Below, in pieces: positions 24,732 to 36,230 of a DNA stretch of 64,000 nucleotides. The stretch is taken from positions 310,001 through 374,000 of the forward strand of contig OZ038422.1 of NCBI GenBank assembly GCA_964036155.1. Direction: 5' to 3'. Within the stretch, counting starts at the first letter, position 1; each line of letters starts with the position of its first letter. Origin of the DNA: Diploscapter coronatus. Its lineage: Eukaryota > Nematoda > Chromadorea > Rhabditida > Rhabditidae. The translations under genes and the position numbers were made by a program. The notes beneath the pieces are model-generated. The model was not told where the DNA came from. It saw nothing but the letters and a program-made list of their open reading frames with translations, and made no database searches.

Positions 24732-26444
24732 GATCGGATCCGAGCGTCAAGCGGAAGATAATAATGATCAATGCTTCGAAAAGTGATATTTTTTAATAAA
24801 AAATTGTTCATTTCTAAAAAGGTGGTGAAAGTTTAATTTTCTCTTGCGAAACTTATTTTCAACAGTTTCTCTAGGAATACCCACTTTTATGAATGAACGG
24901 CTTGAAACAACATTTTCGAAGCCTTGATTTTGGGTGCTTTGAAAACCCGAGGGTTGATTTGATAGTACAAATTTCGCGATCAGGCCTTCGCGTTTTCAGA
25001 GCAAAAAAACTTCTGTATTTTCCAAACTTTTCACTTTTTCCTTGTTAATTTCACACTAAAAATCTCGTGTCTATTCCAAAAATCTACAGTAAGACCTAAA
25101 ATAAAAGGCCTTACATTTTATTTGAAGCCGGCGTCTAGGTTTTACAGGCTATTTGGAAACCGCGAGACATAGGCGAAATAGTATAGGATGAGGATAGTGT
25201 GTGAGATGCTAAGTCTTCTTTTCCCCACACTATTTCTCAATGTCTCTTGGTCTCGCGATTTCCAAGTTGCCGTTTTACAAAGCTCCAAAGACCTGTCTAT
25301 ATAAAGCGTTTTCCATTTTTCCAAATAATCAAACTTTTCTCCCGAAATTATTATTTTTTGAGATTATTCAAAGCTGGAAAAATTCGATGATAGTAAATTT
25401 TTGAGGCTTTAAAATTAGCTTCAATCTAAAAGTCATAATAACTACGTTTTAAGAGTTCTAAAAGTTTTACACGAGTGTGCAAACTTTGATGTAGAATCTT
25501 TATTAGAGATCGAATTTTTAAAAAGGATTTTTCACTTTGAAACTGCTAAATTCTGATAAAATTTAGAATGTTTTTGACCTTGACATTTTTTCGCCTTGAA
25601 AAGTGATACGAATTTTGTTGGTAAAACTCAATTTTTATCATTCGTTCTTTATGGTTCTAGGGATTAATTTTCGGTACGCTATATGCCATTTTACCATCTG
25701 GTAACAAGATGGATATTTTTGGTAAAGATGGTAAAGTGGTAATTGCACCAAGGAAATATTCGTGGTTACCATACGCGGTGTCAAACGTTAAGGGTCTTTC
25801 AAAGAAGCCTATGCAATGAGGATAATCGTATTTTTGTGCGCGAGATACCATTTTATTGATTTTTCGAAAACACCTCATTGTTCCACTTTTACGGGCTTAC
25901 CTTTCGATAAAATGGTATTGATTTTTTCACGGCTTCTCTATTAATTCGTTCAGTTTTCTGTATTTATTGGGTTTTCTTTTTCTTGAAGAGAATATGTTTT
26001 CCGAAAACCCAGCGTTTATGTCTTTTGTGGTGCTTACACACGTATTTTTCTACGAAAAATTATGGGTTACTAAAAATGGTACCAAGTCCCACATTATCGA
26101 CCCGACCATCACAAAATTTTATTTATGAAAAGTGCAAATTTGATTCTCGTCTTTAAAAACTTATTATTCGCAATTCGTCGTATTTATTTTAGTCGCCCCG
26201 AGAAAAACCACGAAAATAAATATCTTATCGCCAAATTTTAAAGTTTTCTGAAACTATCCGTCAACTTTGGTTTGAATACCTGGATTTTTCTTTATTTTTT
26301 TATATTTAGCTGAATAATAATTTCTGTTGCACCATAAAAACGAATCAAAAGTGGGCAGAAATTGTCGTTCAAGCCAGCATTTTACTAACGTTTTATTTTA
26401 ACTAACGATATTTCTCCAGATTACGATTAAACTCAGAGTTGGAA
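24732..26444. other. Spacer between TLCD and SNIP1
   Basis: No coding exon supported. Contains the TLCD 3' end, the family B hairpin 25143-25275 and, at 25690-25760, a cluster of GGTAA/TTACC words (GGTAAAGATGGTAAAGTGG) of unknown meaning. A CAG acceptor at 26417-26419, 25 bases before the SNIP1 ATG, may be the SNIP1 trans-splice or 5' UTR acceptor. Confidence 0.5.
25143..25275. repeat. Hairpin element, family B
   Basis: Arms CTATTTGGAAACCGCGAGAC and GTCTCGCGATTTCCAAGTTG; inner stem GCGAAATAGTATAGG against CCCCACACTATTTCTC. The cleanest copy of the family. Confidence 0.9.
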
Positions 26445-29400
26445 ATGAGCAGCCGAGCCGAAAGCAGCCGCAGGGAGAGGTCGAGATCTCCAGACCGAGA
26501 CAGACAGAGGTGGGAAATTCGAAGATTCATAAACTATACACGTTTGAAGAGCTAGAATTTGTCAACGAAATAGCTTCGATATAGTGTTGTTTTAGAAATA
26601 TGTATTCTGCTTGTCGAATAAATTTTCTAAACATTTGAAGAATCTTATGTAGTTTCATTCAGGGAGAAACGCCGTCGTCGGGATTCAGATGCGAGCGACG
26701 ATGACAAGCGAAGACGTGACAACGACAGAGGACATCGGAGGCGGGACGACAGATCGCCGAAAAGGAGGAGCAGGTTGAAAATTGGACATTTATTCGGGAT
26801 TGCAAAAATGAACTTTATTCCCTCCCTTTGACTCTTATTTTCTCGATATTCGACATTTTTCCCCTGATCTTTCACTGAAAGCTTTCTTTACAAATTTCTT
26901 GTCATAAGAATAACATATCATCGATAATTCGAAGATAAATTTACAAGAGAAATAATTTTAAAAGTAATAAAAAAAAATACAAATCCAGCGATCGCTCTCC
27001 GCCTCGACGTCGCTCTGAAAGAGAAGAGACACGGGATCATGGCAGAGTAAAGCGGGAGCCGGAAAGTCCGTCCGAGAGACGAATCAAAAAGGAGCCCGAA
27101 AGCCCCGAGCGGCGACGAGGAGAAAGGGAGAAGAATGACGCTGGCAACCACTACGGGCTGGAGAAACGTAGGTTCTATTTTTTATCCTTAAATCTGATAT
27201 TTTATTTTCTCATAAAAATATGCTTTCAAAAACGTTGTTTGTATTTTCTTAATTTCTGTTTCAAATCGTAAAGGAATATTGAATTTTTAAAAGAAGTAAG
27301 ATTTTCCAAACTTTACAAAAAAAAATTTTTTAAGAAATCGGACCCTCTTCTATTTTTTAAGATTTTATTTTCAGGAGCCAAACAGGAAAAACGCGAGGAG
27401 CAAAAATGGGGTCGTCCGGAGATGTGGGAAGCGCCTAAAGAAGACGAGAATCCGATCGTCAAGGAAAAGGTAAATTTGAAAAAAATACAAAAAATAACAA
27501 TAAAAAACTTAGGTAAACATGGAAACCTCCGGCACGCTCGCAGAGGACACGAACATGTACAAGGGCGTGCTCATAAAATACAACGAGCCACCCGAGGCGA
27601 AGAAGCCTAAATTACGGTGAACATTGAAAATATTTAGGAGAAAAAAGTATTCTCTTCAAATGCACTGACAGACCTAGAGGGCAACTGATATTTGACGAGA
27701 TGGCGAGACGATGAGGTCTATCTTTTTCTCATACTTTCGCTCTACTTTTCTTCCTTCTCCTATCTCTAAATAGAGCGTCTCGTCATCTCGTCATACAAGT
27801 AATTGCCATTAAGAAGAGTTGAGTCAGAATATTTTACTACCTACCCCTTATAATATCTGATTTGCATTTTGTCTATCTAACACTAGATTGATAAGAAAGC
27901 AAATTCTCTGCTCGTGATAGCTGTCATAACGTAAATTTCGCCTGCGCGACCTAGTCCCCTGTATTTTTCGAGTCGTACTCAGTTAACTCCCTAGTGCTGA
28001 GCGATTAAATTATAATAGGAAAAAAATCGGGCTCTTGTATTTTTATCTCCTAAATTACCCTATTCTCTGTACTTTCTGCCTTCTTTTTTCTCTTTCTCTT
28101 AATATTTCCCAGAAAAGGAGGTAAAAAGTATACGAGGCCGAAGAAATCTCGAAAACTTTCTGAAAATCTGATGAGAGAAGCGTTCAATGAATGATTCTTT
28201 AAAGTGATAAAACTGATCGATTCAGTTGGCGTCTGTACCCGTTCAAAGGCGACGAGGCGCTGCCGGTGCTGTATATCCACCGGCAATCGGCCTATTTGAT
28301 CGGCAGGGACAGGAAGGTCGCCGACCTGCCCATTGATCATCCCAGCTGCAGCAAACAGCACGCCGTCCTGCAGTATAGGTAGGTTTTTGGCCTCCTGTAT
28401 TTACATACGGCTCTTTTTCGTATTCTTCCTCTTTTCCTACCCATCCTAATCTGTTCGTAAATACAGCCGTATTTAAATGCAGGAAACCATTTTGTTTAAA
28501 TTTATTATTTTCTTTATTTTATCTTCTCATTTCATTAAATTTATAAAAAAAAAAGAAAAGTTTAAAAATTGCATCTTTTCTTTCGTTTTTCTCCAGAAAA
28601 AAAACTCTATAGGTAATGGATTTTATAGACATTTTTCAAGAAAGAACGGTAAAAATGGAATTTTAAGGATTCTTGAAAGATAATTATATTTGATAAAACT
28701 AAATAAACTAAGTTAAAAAGTGTTCCAGATCGATGCCGTTCGTGAAGTCGGACGGGACGAAAGCGCGACGAATTCTGCCGTACGTCATCGATTTGGGCTC
28801 AGCGAACGGCACATTTCTGAATGGCGAGAGAATCGAGGCAAAGAGGTCAGGAGATAAATTTTCTGAGAACAAAACATCTATAAAATTCACAATTCTTAAA
28901 TAACATTTTTGAAACTAGTTTTCATTTGAAATCCTGGAAGATAAATGCTTCATAAGCATTTCAAAATATGAAATTAATAAGTTGCCTGTGCAAATTTGTT
29001 CAAAAATAAATTTTTAGAAATAAAATAAAAACTATATTGCAGATATTTCGAGCTGCAAGAGAAGGACGTGCTCAAATTCGGCTTTTCCTCGCGCGAGTTC
29101 GTCGTGCTCAATGAGAAGTCTGCGGGTGCCGAAGGAGAGGCTTCAGGTATGGCAATTTTATCTATTATTATTTTTTAATCTTTCAAAATATTCCTTTTTC
29201 TGTATATTTTTCATTTTTAAAAATTCTTTGAACTCTAGTTGCTTGTTACATTTTTATCAAAATCTCAAAGTTTAAAAGATGCTTTGTTTTTTAGTTCTTC
29301 AAATTTTGTTTAAGCTTTTAAAATCGAAGAAACTTGAAGTTGAGCGGTAAAAACATCATTTTTATCTATATTCAGAGGGCAGTGATGCCGAAGAGGAAGA

Positions 29401-29470
29401 GAAGAGCTCGAAATCGAAAAAGAAAAAGAGCAAAGTCAAGGTCGAAGACGATGACGTCCCCTCGGACTAG
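26445..29470 (+). CDS. SNIP1: SNIP1, FHA-domain nuclear protein
   Basis: Smad nuclear-interacting protein 1: a spliceosome-associated protein, also tied to microRNA biogenesis and, in vertebrates, to repression of TGF-beta and NF-kB signalling. Exons: 26445-26509, 26663-26773, 26989-27167, 27375-27469, 27513-27616, 28226-28378, 28729-28845, 29043-29146, 29376-29470; 340 aa, all phases close. N-terminal 120 residues are rich in RS, RE and RD dipeptides. Then the family linker GVLIKYNEPPEA, and the FHA domain at about 188-280 with IGRDRKVADLPIDHPSCSKQ, LPYVIDLGSANGTFLN and VLKFGFSSREFVVL. The phosphothreonine-binding R, S and N positions are present. The tail is acidic then lysine-rich. Polyadenylation signal at 29882-29887. 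Confidence 0.95.
27680..27807. repeat. Inverted-repeat element in a SNIP1 intron
   Basis: Left arm GGCAACTGATATTTGACGAG continuing ATGGCGAGACG; right arm CGTCTCGTCATCTCGTCATA ending AATTGCC. Centre holds CTTTTTCTCATACTTTCGCTC. Confidence 0.85.
28391..28487. repeat. Inverted-repeat element between FHA exons of SNIP1
   Basis: Arms CCTGTATTTACATACGGCT and AGCCGTATTTAAATGCAGG around a pyrimidine-rich centre. Confidence 0.7.
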
Positions 29471-29560
29471 CACCTGAAGTCGATCACCTGAACATACCCG
29501 CAAGGAGGCGAGACCAAGAATTTTGACATCATCCCAATTCACCCATATCCATTTCCTTGG

Positions 29561-29785
29561 CAGTTGCAAAATGGCGACAGGACGGCACGCTCTTTCTACA
29601 AAATATGATGGCATAATGTTCTCTATTATTAACGTGAAAAATGAGGTTATTGAACCTGGGGCACAGGGAAAAATGTGCTATTTTTCCCTACGCCAGGTCC
29701 AATAACAGCTTCGTTTTTCCGCGTCACTAATAGAAGAATGGTATAATTTGATTTAAAACATCGTGCCGTCATATTGCTGTTGTCC
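29561..29785. repeat. Two-level palindromic element
   Basis: Outer arms GGCGACAGGACGGCACG (29572) and CGTGCCGTCATATTGCTGTT; inner arms AACGTGAAAAATGAGGTTAT with GAACCTGG and CCAGGTCCAATAAC with CGTTTTTCCGCGT. It lies between the SNIP1 stop and its polyadenylation signal, so it is probably in the SNIP1 3' UTR. Confidence 0.85.
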
Positions 29786-30049
29786 ATTTCTCTCCCAAAA
29801 TATGTTCGTTTTTCTTTCGGGTTCGGTTGAGTCGTTGTAATTCTTTTCGTTTCATTATTATTATTTTTTATTTTTGAAATTAATAAATCGATTACTTCTA
29901 TTCAAAGAACGCAAGTGGAGTCAAGTTTTTGAAGCGAACTTTATGACAAAAAAAAAGATTTTTCGTCGCCTAGGTCTGTCTCGAATATAAAGAAGTTTTA
30001 AGGGGCAATTTTTTTTGCAAAAATGAACTCAAACATCATGATTTATCGT

Positions 30050-30190
30050 CAGGGCTGTACGGGGTTCGAAAAGGAAATCGAACTCGAACTCGTAATTTTT
30101 CCAAAGTCTGAATTCTAATTCGCGAAAAGTTCGCGAGGCAAACTCGAACTCGGCTTTAACTGGCGGCGAGTTTGAGTTCGTACATTCCTG
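30050..30190. repeat. hAT-like miniature element with CAGGGCTGT end
   Basis: Starts CAGGGCTGTACGGGGTTCGA, ends GTTCGTACATTCCTGG; interior built of TTCGAACTCGAACTCG-type words. The CAGGG ends resemble hAT terminal repeats. Related copies at 31011-31059 and 38671-38755. Confidence 0.65.
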
Positions 30191-31010
30191 GTGGTAGCTT
30201 GAAACAGGAAATTTGGGAAGGAGCTATCCTTAAAGCCCAATATGTCTCGAGCAGCACCATCTAGTTCGACGATAAACCTGATGAAATGGTACTGTGCAAA
30301 ACATCAGGCTAAAATATTCACGCACAAGCATAAGTTCGTGTGCGAAAATATGTTCATTTTAGGCGACGAATTTTTGCGATGGAAAATTCCCAAGTCTGGA
30401 AACCACGTATATGATTATTAGAAATGTTTAGGAATATGAAGAGCGCATTTTGTTGTGAATTAGCAAGGACATGAATATTTTGCACTCGTTCTCAACTCCT
30501 TAATGGGCTACCCGTTTCTAATTGCATTGTATACTATATCAGGCCTCAAGTAGCAGATAATACTAAGAACTATTTATTCCTTCTGATTGCGAGTAAAACA
30601 CCAGCTTAACAATAGGACGAGAACGAATAACTGAGAGCTGAGATCGATCGAGAGAAGAGATAACTAGAGGGGCAGGAAATAAAATCAACTAATGCTAAAC
30701 TATATGTTCGCTTTATCGCTGGCGACATGCATCACGCTTCCGTCCTCTTTTAATTCATTCTTCGCTCTCAAAGAGGCAGAGCCCACTTCTACGCCCTGAC
30801 TTTTACGCATCTCTTCTCTCCATTTACCTTCAGCAGAGTGAAGAAGAGAGAAAAAGATGTGGAAGGAGTAAAGCCAAGGAGAAAAGGCATTCCTTCTTCC
30901 TCTCTCTGAGTGAAATTTTTGGAAGGAGGATGGAAGCGTGTGCATGTAATATCAGAATAACATCGGTATTGTTTAGATAGTACTCCGACTAGTTGCAGAA
31001 TTGCAGAGCA

Positions 31011-31059
31011 GGGCTGTAAATGTTTAGACACGCGTGTGTCTGAATATTTACAGCCCTGG
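31011..31059. repeat. Short palindrome with CAGGGCTGTAAAT arms
   Basis: CAGGGCTGTAAATGTTTAGA and a right arm ending ATTTACAGCCCTG form an almost perfect 49-bp palindrome about CACGCGTG. It starts 13 bases past the stop codon of the TGF-beta receptor, so it would be in that transcript's 3' UTR. Confidence 0.85.
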
Positions 31060-31071
31060 ACAAAAAGCTTG

Positions 31072-34000
31072 CTACAATCCGCTCATGGCCTCCTCGACAC
31101 CCACGATCGACTCCAGCCGCTTCCTCACGAGATGCGCACTCAATCTACCAGAGGCGTGCTTCGACCAACACTCTTCTATTATCCTCGCAATATCACGTAG
31201 TGACTAAATTTCATTATTTTTTAATAAAATTTTACTATAAATTGAAATGAAGAATAACTTAGTTCCACCATCAAATTAACTTCGTTATTTATAAGTTATT
31301 TATTTATACGACTTTATCGTAAAGAAGCTCATTTTCAATGGGATATAATTGATATTTTTAAAGGGTAAATTTAGAGTTTTGCTGGAATTTGTTTGGTACG
31401 AAATATTGTGCATCCTCATTCTTCACGATATATTTGTAAGAAAAATTGTGTATGTCATTGTGCGCAAAGATACACTTTTATGCCCAATGGCCGTTCCCCG
31501 AAAAATATCGACTAAGTAATTCAAACATTAATCTTCGATTTTAAAGAGTCCGTTTTTGTCCTTTTATTTTGAGCTAAGATAAGTAAGCCTACTTCATTGT
31601 TGAACCACGATTCTGGAATAGTGGGTCTCAATTCTCTGTTCGCTACAACCTCAGCCATTTGCTCTCGACTAGGTTCATGATCGACAAGTCCGTTGTATGG
31701 GTGGGAATCTTCGAATGTCAAAGGCGCTACTGTAATCAAATAATTTAGCAATTAAACTAGAATTGAAAATGACCTCCAGGCGCTTCAGTACGACATGCTA
31801 ATTGATAAATGACAAGTGCGAAGGAGTAAATGTCTGCCTGTCTGAACGTATCGATTCTATCGCTATTGTTGAGACCAAGTAGCAGTTCAGGAGCCATATA
31901 CCGCTGAAATGATCAATACTCGCTTCACTAGCCGAAGTTTCCCTACAATAGTGCCCAGTCTTTCCGGTTTCGGAGTGATCCATGCTCTGGTCGATTCATT
32001 GTATGCACAGGCCGATCCGAAATCCCCAATGCAACACGACAAATCTGCCTTGACTAGGATGTTCTTCGTCTTCAGATCATTATGAGCAACGGCAGGTTTT
32101 CCATCTGAAGTCGAAACGAGTTGCCATAGTTCTCACCCTCTTTTTCTTTCTTTTTCCATGCTATTTTCCAAAAAAGAGGATGGGAACTGCGAGGGGTCAA
32201 AAACCCATACCCGGATAGCCTATAATTTGAGTGTGCATGTAGTGCAATCCATTGGCCGCTGTGCAGCACATTCGAAGCAGAGCACGCACATCCAAGGTCT
32301 GAAAATCATCATTGTACTTTCAAGGAATAGTCGAATGTTTTCTGGTTTTGGTAAATTCTCAGAATCCAATCTTCTCGTTCACGTAAATGTGCGCTTCTGT
32401 ACCATAGGGAACTTATCTTTTCCGCACTAGTATACGCATTCATTTAATAGCGGCCTATGCATACAAAAGTCATTCATTGTCGCCTACATTTCTCAGACTA
32501 AAGATTGTATGGAAAGGTGGAAGAAAAATATAATCCCATACTCTTACATTAGCTTCAACATACTCGAACATGGAGCCGTTAGGATAATATCGCATTATGA
32601 TCCACAGCTCAATGCGATCAGGCATGTCTGAATTAATTTAATGAAATACCATAGTTCAACTAATTGAATTCCTCTGAGGCTCAAAATTACTAGTGCTCAA
32701 GATCTATGAGCCTTAATTTAAACATTCAAAAGAACCAGATGTGTAAATACGACATTTCATCATGTTCTAATGATAAAGCACGTTAAAAATTCCAACGACC
32801 TCAACCAATGAGAATAAACACAATCAACTGTTCCCTGCCTTTGCGATCACTTCCAAACACTCCGGCGATGTTGCGATGATTGGGAAGGTATTTCTGATAG
32901 AAACTCAGCTCGGAGAGCCACGACATTTGCTGTCGCGAGTTGAAGATCTTCACGGCCACTGCCTCTCCTTTCCAACTTCCTTGCCAGACCTGAACAGAAA
33001 AAAATGGAATTCTTTCACAAAAATAAGTTGTTCTACCTCCCCGAAACTTCCTTGCGCTAATCTTTGGACCAATGATATCTGATATGCAAACGTCTTTTCG
33101 ATAAGCTGCATATGGCCTAAATTAGTTAAAATATTAGGTTGCATATTCGAGTTTGTGCACCATTTATTCCGTTTCAAGTTATTGGTCATTGGAAATAATA
33201 AAAGCATCAATTTTTTATTGTTTGGAGAAATAAAGTAAAAAAATTCTTATAGAATTCTCCTAGAAAATGCTCATAAAGTAGTGGAATAATAAAACTTGCT
33301 GACCTGCACCAGATCCAGAAAATGATACTGACGTGAAGTCAGAATCGAGCAGAAGCGATTCGCCTTCCTTATTATCGTGTGATTGGGGAGAGGAGACCAC
33401 TCGAGAGACTATGCCGTTTGGAGTTGTGCTTCGACTGCAATTCGGCATTGTGTAATTCGATTGTCAAGTTAAATGGGGAAAATGGTTTAAAAAGTCACTT
33501 TTAACATTGACCAAAAGATCGTATTCATATATAACCTTTTAGACTCAGCGAAAGCAATCCCTAAACACGATGAAAAGTTACTTGCTGAGACAATCATTGC
33601 TAATGAATGATTGGTTGGTCGTCGTAGTTCTGATGGACTGTAATTTTGCTTCGTATGCACCTTGATCGATGCGATTTCCCAGGTGCATCAACTTATTTGC
33701 AAACCATCTAAATTGTTTCCCTTACTAAATCCTATGATTCAGGTAAACTAACCTGCGAAATGCACGGCCGTACTTGCCTAGTCTCTTCCACGGTTGATAG
33801 TAATATAAAGCGAGAAATAAGCAAATGCATACCTAAAATACCGAAATATTCACTTGCTCCACTTTTTTAAAGTTCACTTACAAATGTGAGTATCCCAACA
33901 ATAATAATAATGTATGTGTTTGCTGCGAAAAAGCCTTCTGGTTCCTTCGCCTGAGATGAATTGATTCAAAAAAGACCGATGAGAATTCTGCAACCTCGAT

Positions 34001-36230
34001 AGCCTTGATGTAATCCTTCGTACAAAAATCTCCTCGACAGCACGTCACATTATGGCCAAGATATGAGAAGCACAGCGAAAATGGACTAGGGTTTTCAGGT
34101 CTTTGTTCTGTGCAACTAAATACTAAATTTATGAGGCGATGACGATTGATGATTCGCCGAATTTCATAATTTAAGCATAAGCATACTTAAATAAATCGAA
34201 CTTTCTGAGATTGTGATAACTAAGCCCTAACGTCAAATTTCATGGCGCTTAAGTGAGAAGATAGGTGCTACAAAAATGAATATCTATCCTTGGTGATTTA
34301 TCTTTACTCAGATTTAAACCTCACCCATAGGCATTTCCTAACGCGTAGACGCTATCCTTCGGACCTAAGTCCTTGTAACTGACGAAAACGCAACTTCCGT
34401 TATTCGAGAGACACAGGTTCTAAAGTGAGAATATAATTGATACAGTATCCTTTTTTCTTTTCGATTTTTAGTTGTTTACTACTACTCCTTCATCTATATT
34501 ATATTAGAGAGGCCAAGTGGTTTTTCAAAATGCGTTGAACGGGGTAAATTTGATATCAATATGATAGCTGAGATCGGTATAAACTCAAAGCTTTTTAAAT
34601 TTTCAAAAATGGTCCATCCTATCAAAAGTTATGACCATTTTTGTGCGGCAATTCGTTCCTGCAGTGGCCTTCCCAAATTTTTCCGACAAGAAAATTGCAC
34701 TGCGTTTACACTAATTAACCTAATTAGGCGTGAAACTCCTCAAAATATTACCAAATGGTGCTTGGGTGATAGTCAAATTGATAATTATCATTATCGATCG
34801 ATTTCCCCTTTTCTCGCTCCGTATTTTACGCATACTACGTGTTTAACGCTAACATTTTCATAGTAAAACTTTGAAGTAGTTGTGCTCATTCGTGTTGGCC
34901 TAAGTTGACAAACCGTCAATGCAGATATACTAAATCGATATCGTAGTTTTTGGATCCGTTGGAAACCGTTTGGAAAATGACCTGTATCATCGAGTTTTGA
35001 CGTCGTTCATGCCTTCAGAAGGCCTTTTTCGAAAAACCAACGACGCCATCAGTTCGGGCGTATTTTATTACCCTAATTTGTGTCTTGGTTTCATGAAATT
35101 ATCGATTAATTAACGAGATAATTAGCGATAATTGAAACGTCGGAAAAATTTATGCGTTCTTTCTCTCCCTCAAAAGGGGGGCACTTGGCCTCTCTATCTA
35201 TATTCAGTGCGAAAAGATGTGATAGATTATTGCTTCCTGAATTCAGAGATGCACTACAAATGAAAACGAAAGTAAGGAAATATTGCAGAGCTTCAAACAG
35301 TTCGATGCACAGTACATCGGGAACATGGAGTGATGATGCGTGAAAAATTTGGGGGAATTGAGAAGCTCAAGAAAAGAAGGGAAATGCATAGAAATCGAGA
35401 TGGAAGCGGAAATTGCTGCAGCAGAGATTTTGAAATTCGCATAGACTCGTAGAAATTACTTGTGGCAATAATTCTATTCTAACTAATTCCGAGGATTATA
35501 AATAGAAATGGATATGTGGGGTGTGAAAAGTCAAAAATGATAAACGCCACATACTTTATAGCGATTTCCCAGGTGCGTGATGAGTTCGTAATCGCAGTTC
35601 TCGGTTGAGCAATTGCAGACGGTCACCGTTGTCACGTCGAAATAGGGCAGTCGGAGCGAAGCTGTAGATCAAAATGGCCATTATAACTGGGGCTGTAAAC
35701 GAATCGGGGACTAATTGCTTACGATCTAGCAAATGTCGCTTGTTGAGAAGTCGAGCGATCTCTGCTCCCGTTCTCGCTATCGGCTCGTTTGAAAACGAGG
35801 TCTTCGGCAGCATTTCTGCCATCTCTATGCCTTTTTCAGTCATAAGCGTCAGATTGGCAATAAGTGTCTGTAATATTTAGCATAATAAAATAATGTAAGT
35901 TCTGGCGAAATGATAGTCTTTCTTTCATGATTATTTTTCAAGGTTGATCTCAGGGGACTAATTGGATAAAATTTTCTTTCAGTTTATTGAAAGAGTAGAA
36001 ATTATGCATGATTATTGTCAGTAAGTAACATTGCTCAAATCGAATTTTTTTTCTAAATAGAAAATTGCTGCCTCATCTTCATCCCTGTAAGCCGGATCGC
36101 TCGGAGCCAGTCCAACAGCATCGAAGTCTTTCTCGGTTGATGAACGGGAGAGATTCTGTCCTACCGCAAGCAGAGGCACGAGCCACGCCAGCAGCACAAA
36201 AACCGCTGCAATCAAACAGGAATATATCAT
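31072..36230 (-). CDS. TGF-beta family type I receptor Ser/Thr kinase
   Basis: Single-pass receptor that, in the family, is activated by a type II partner and phosphorylates R-Smads. 17 exons, 675 aa, phases close: 36030-36230, 35723-35867, 35555-35661, 34325-34419, 33995-34115, 33882-33950, 33753-33832, 33582-33707, 33296-33434, 33037-33105, 32839-32989, 32548-32627, 32211-32298, 31947-32104, 31774-31903, 31593-31729, 31072-31203. Signal peptide 1-24. Cysteine-rich ectodomain ending in the CCx4C box (CCRGDFC, 208-214). TM 236-258. GS-type motif SGSGAG (354-359), directly before the kinase, marks it as type I. Kinase: GSFGEV loop, VAVK K398, HND 498-500, DFG 518-520, RYMAPELL, LRPTIPESW. Odd points: Asn replaces the HRD arginine, the ectodomain is about 100 residues longer than usual at its N-terminus, and one intron is GC-AG. 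Closest C. elegans types would be sma-6 or daf-1; I cannot tell which. Confidence 0.92.
34506..35195. repeat. 690-bp element with AGAGAGGCCAAGTG terminal inverted repeats
   Basis: AGAGAGGCCAAGTG at 34506-34519 and its exact complement CACTTGGCCTCTCT at 35182-35195 bound a stretch filling most of the large receptor intron. No transposase reading frame is seen inside, so a non-autonomous DNA transposon is the likely nature. Confidence 0.7.

Larger units (their letters stand above)
29471..31071. other. Convergent spacer between SNIP1 and the TGF-beta receptor
   Basis: Contains the 3' ends of two convergent genes and three hairpin elements (29561-29785, 30050-30190, 31011-31059). A worn family A fragment may lie at 30359-30402. 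No coding exon supported. Confidence 0.6.

Noticed and set aside
25690..25760. GGTAAAGATGGTAAAGTGG as a CRISPR or tandem array
   Set aside because: Too few and too irregular units; eukaryotic context.
34561..34863. 100-residue frame inside the 690-bp element as a transposase
   Set aside because: Too short, no catalytic motif, and no flanking coding sequence.
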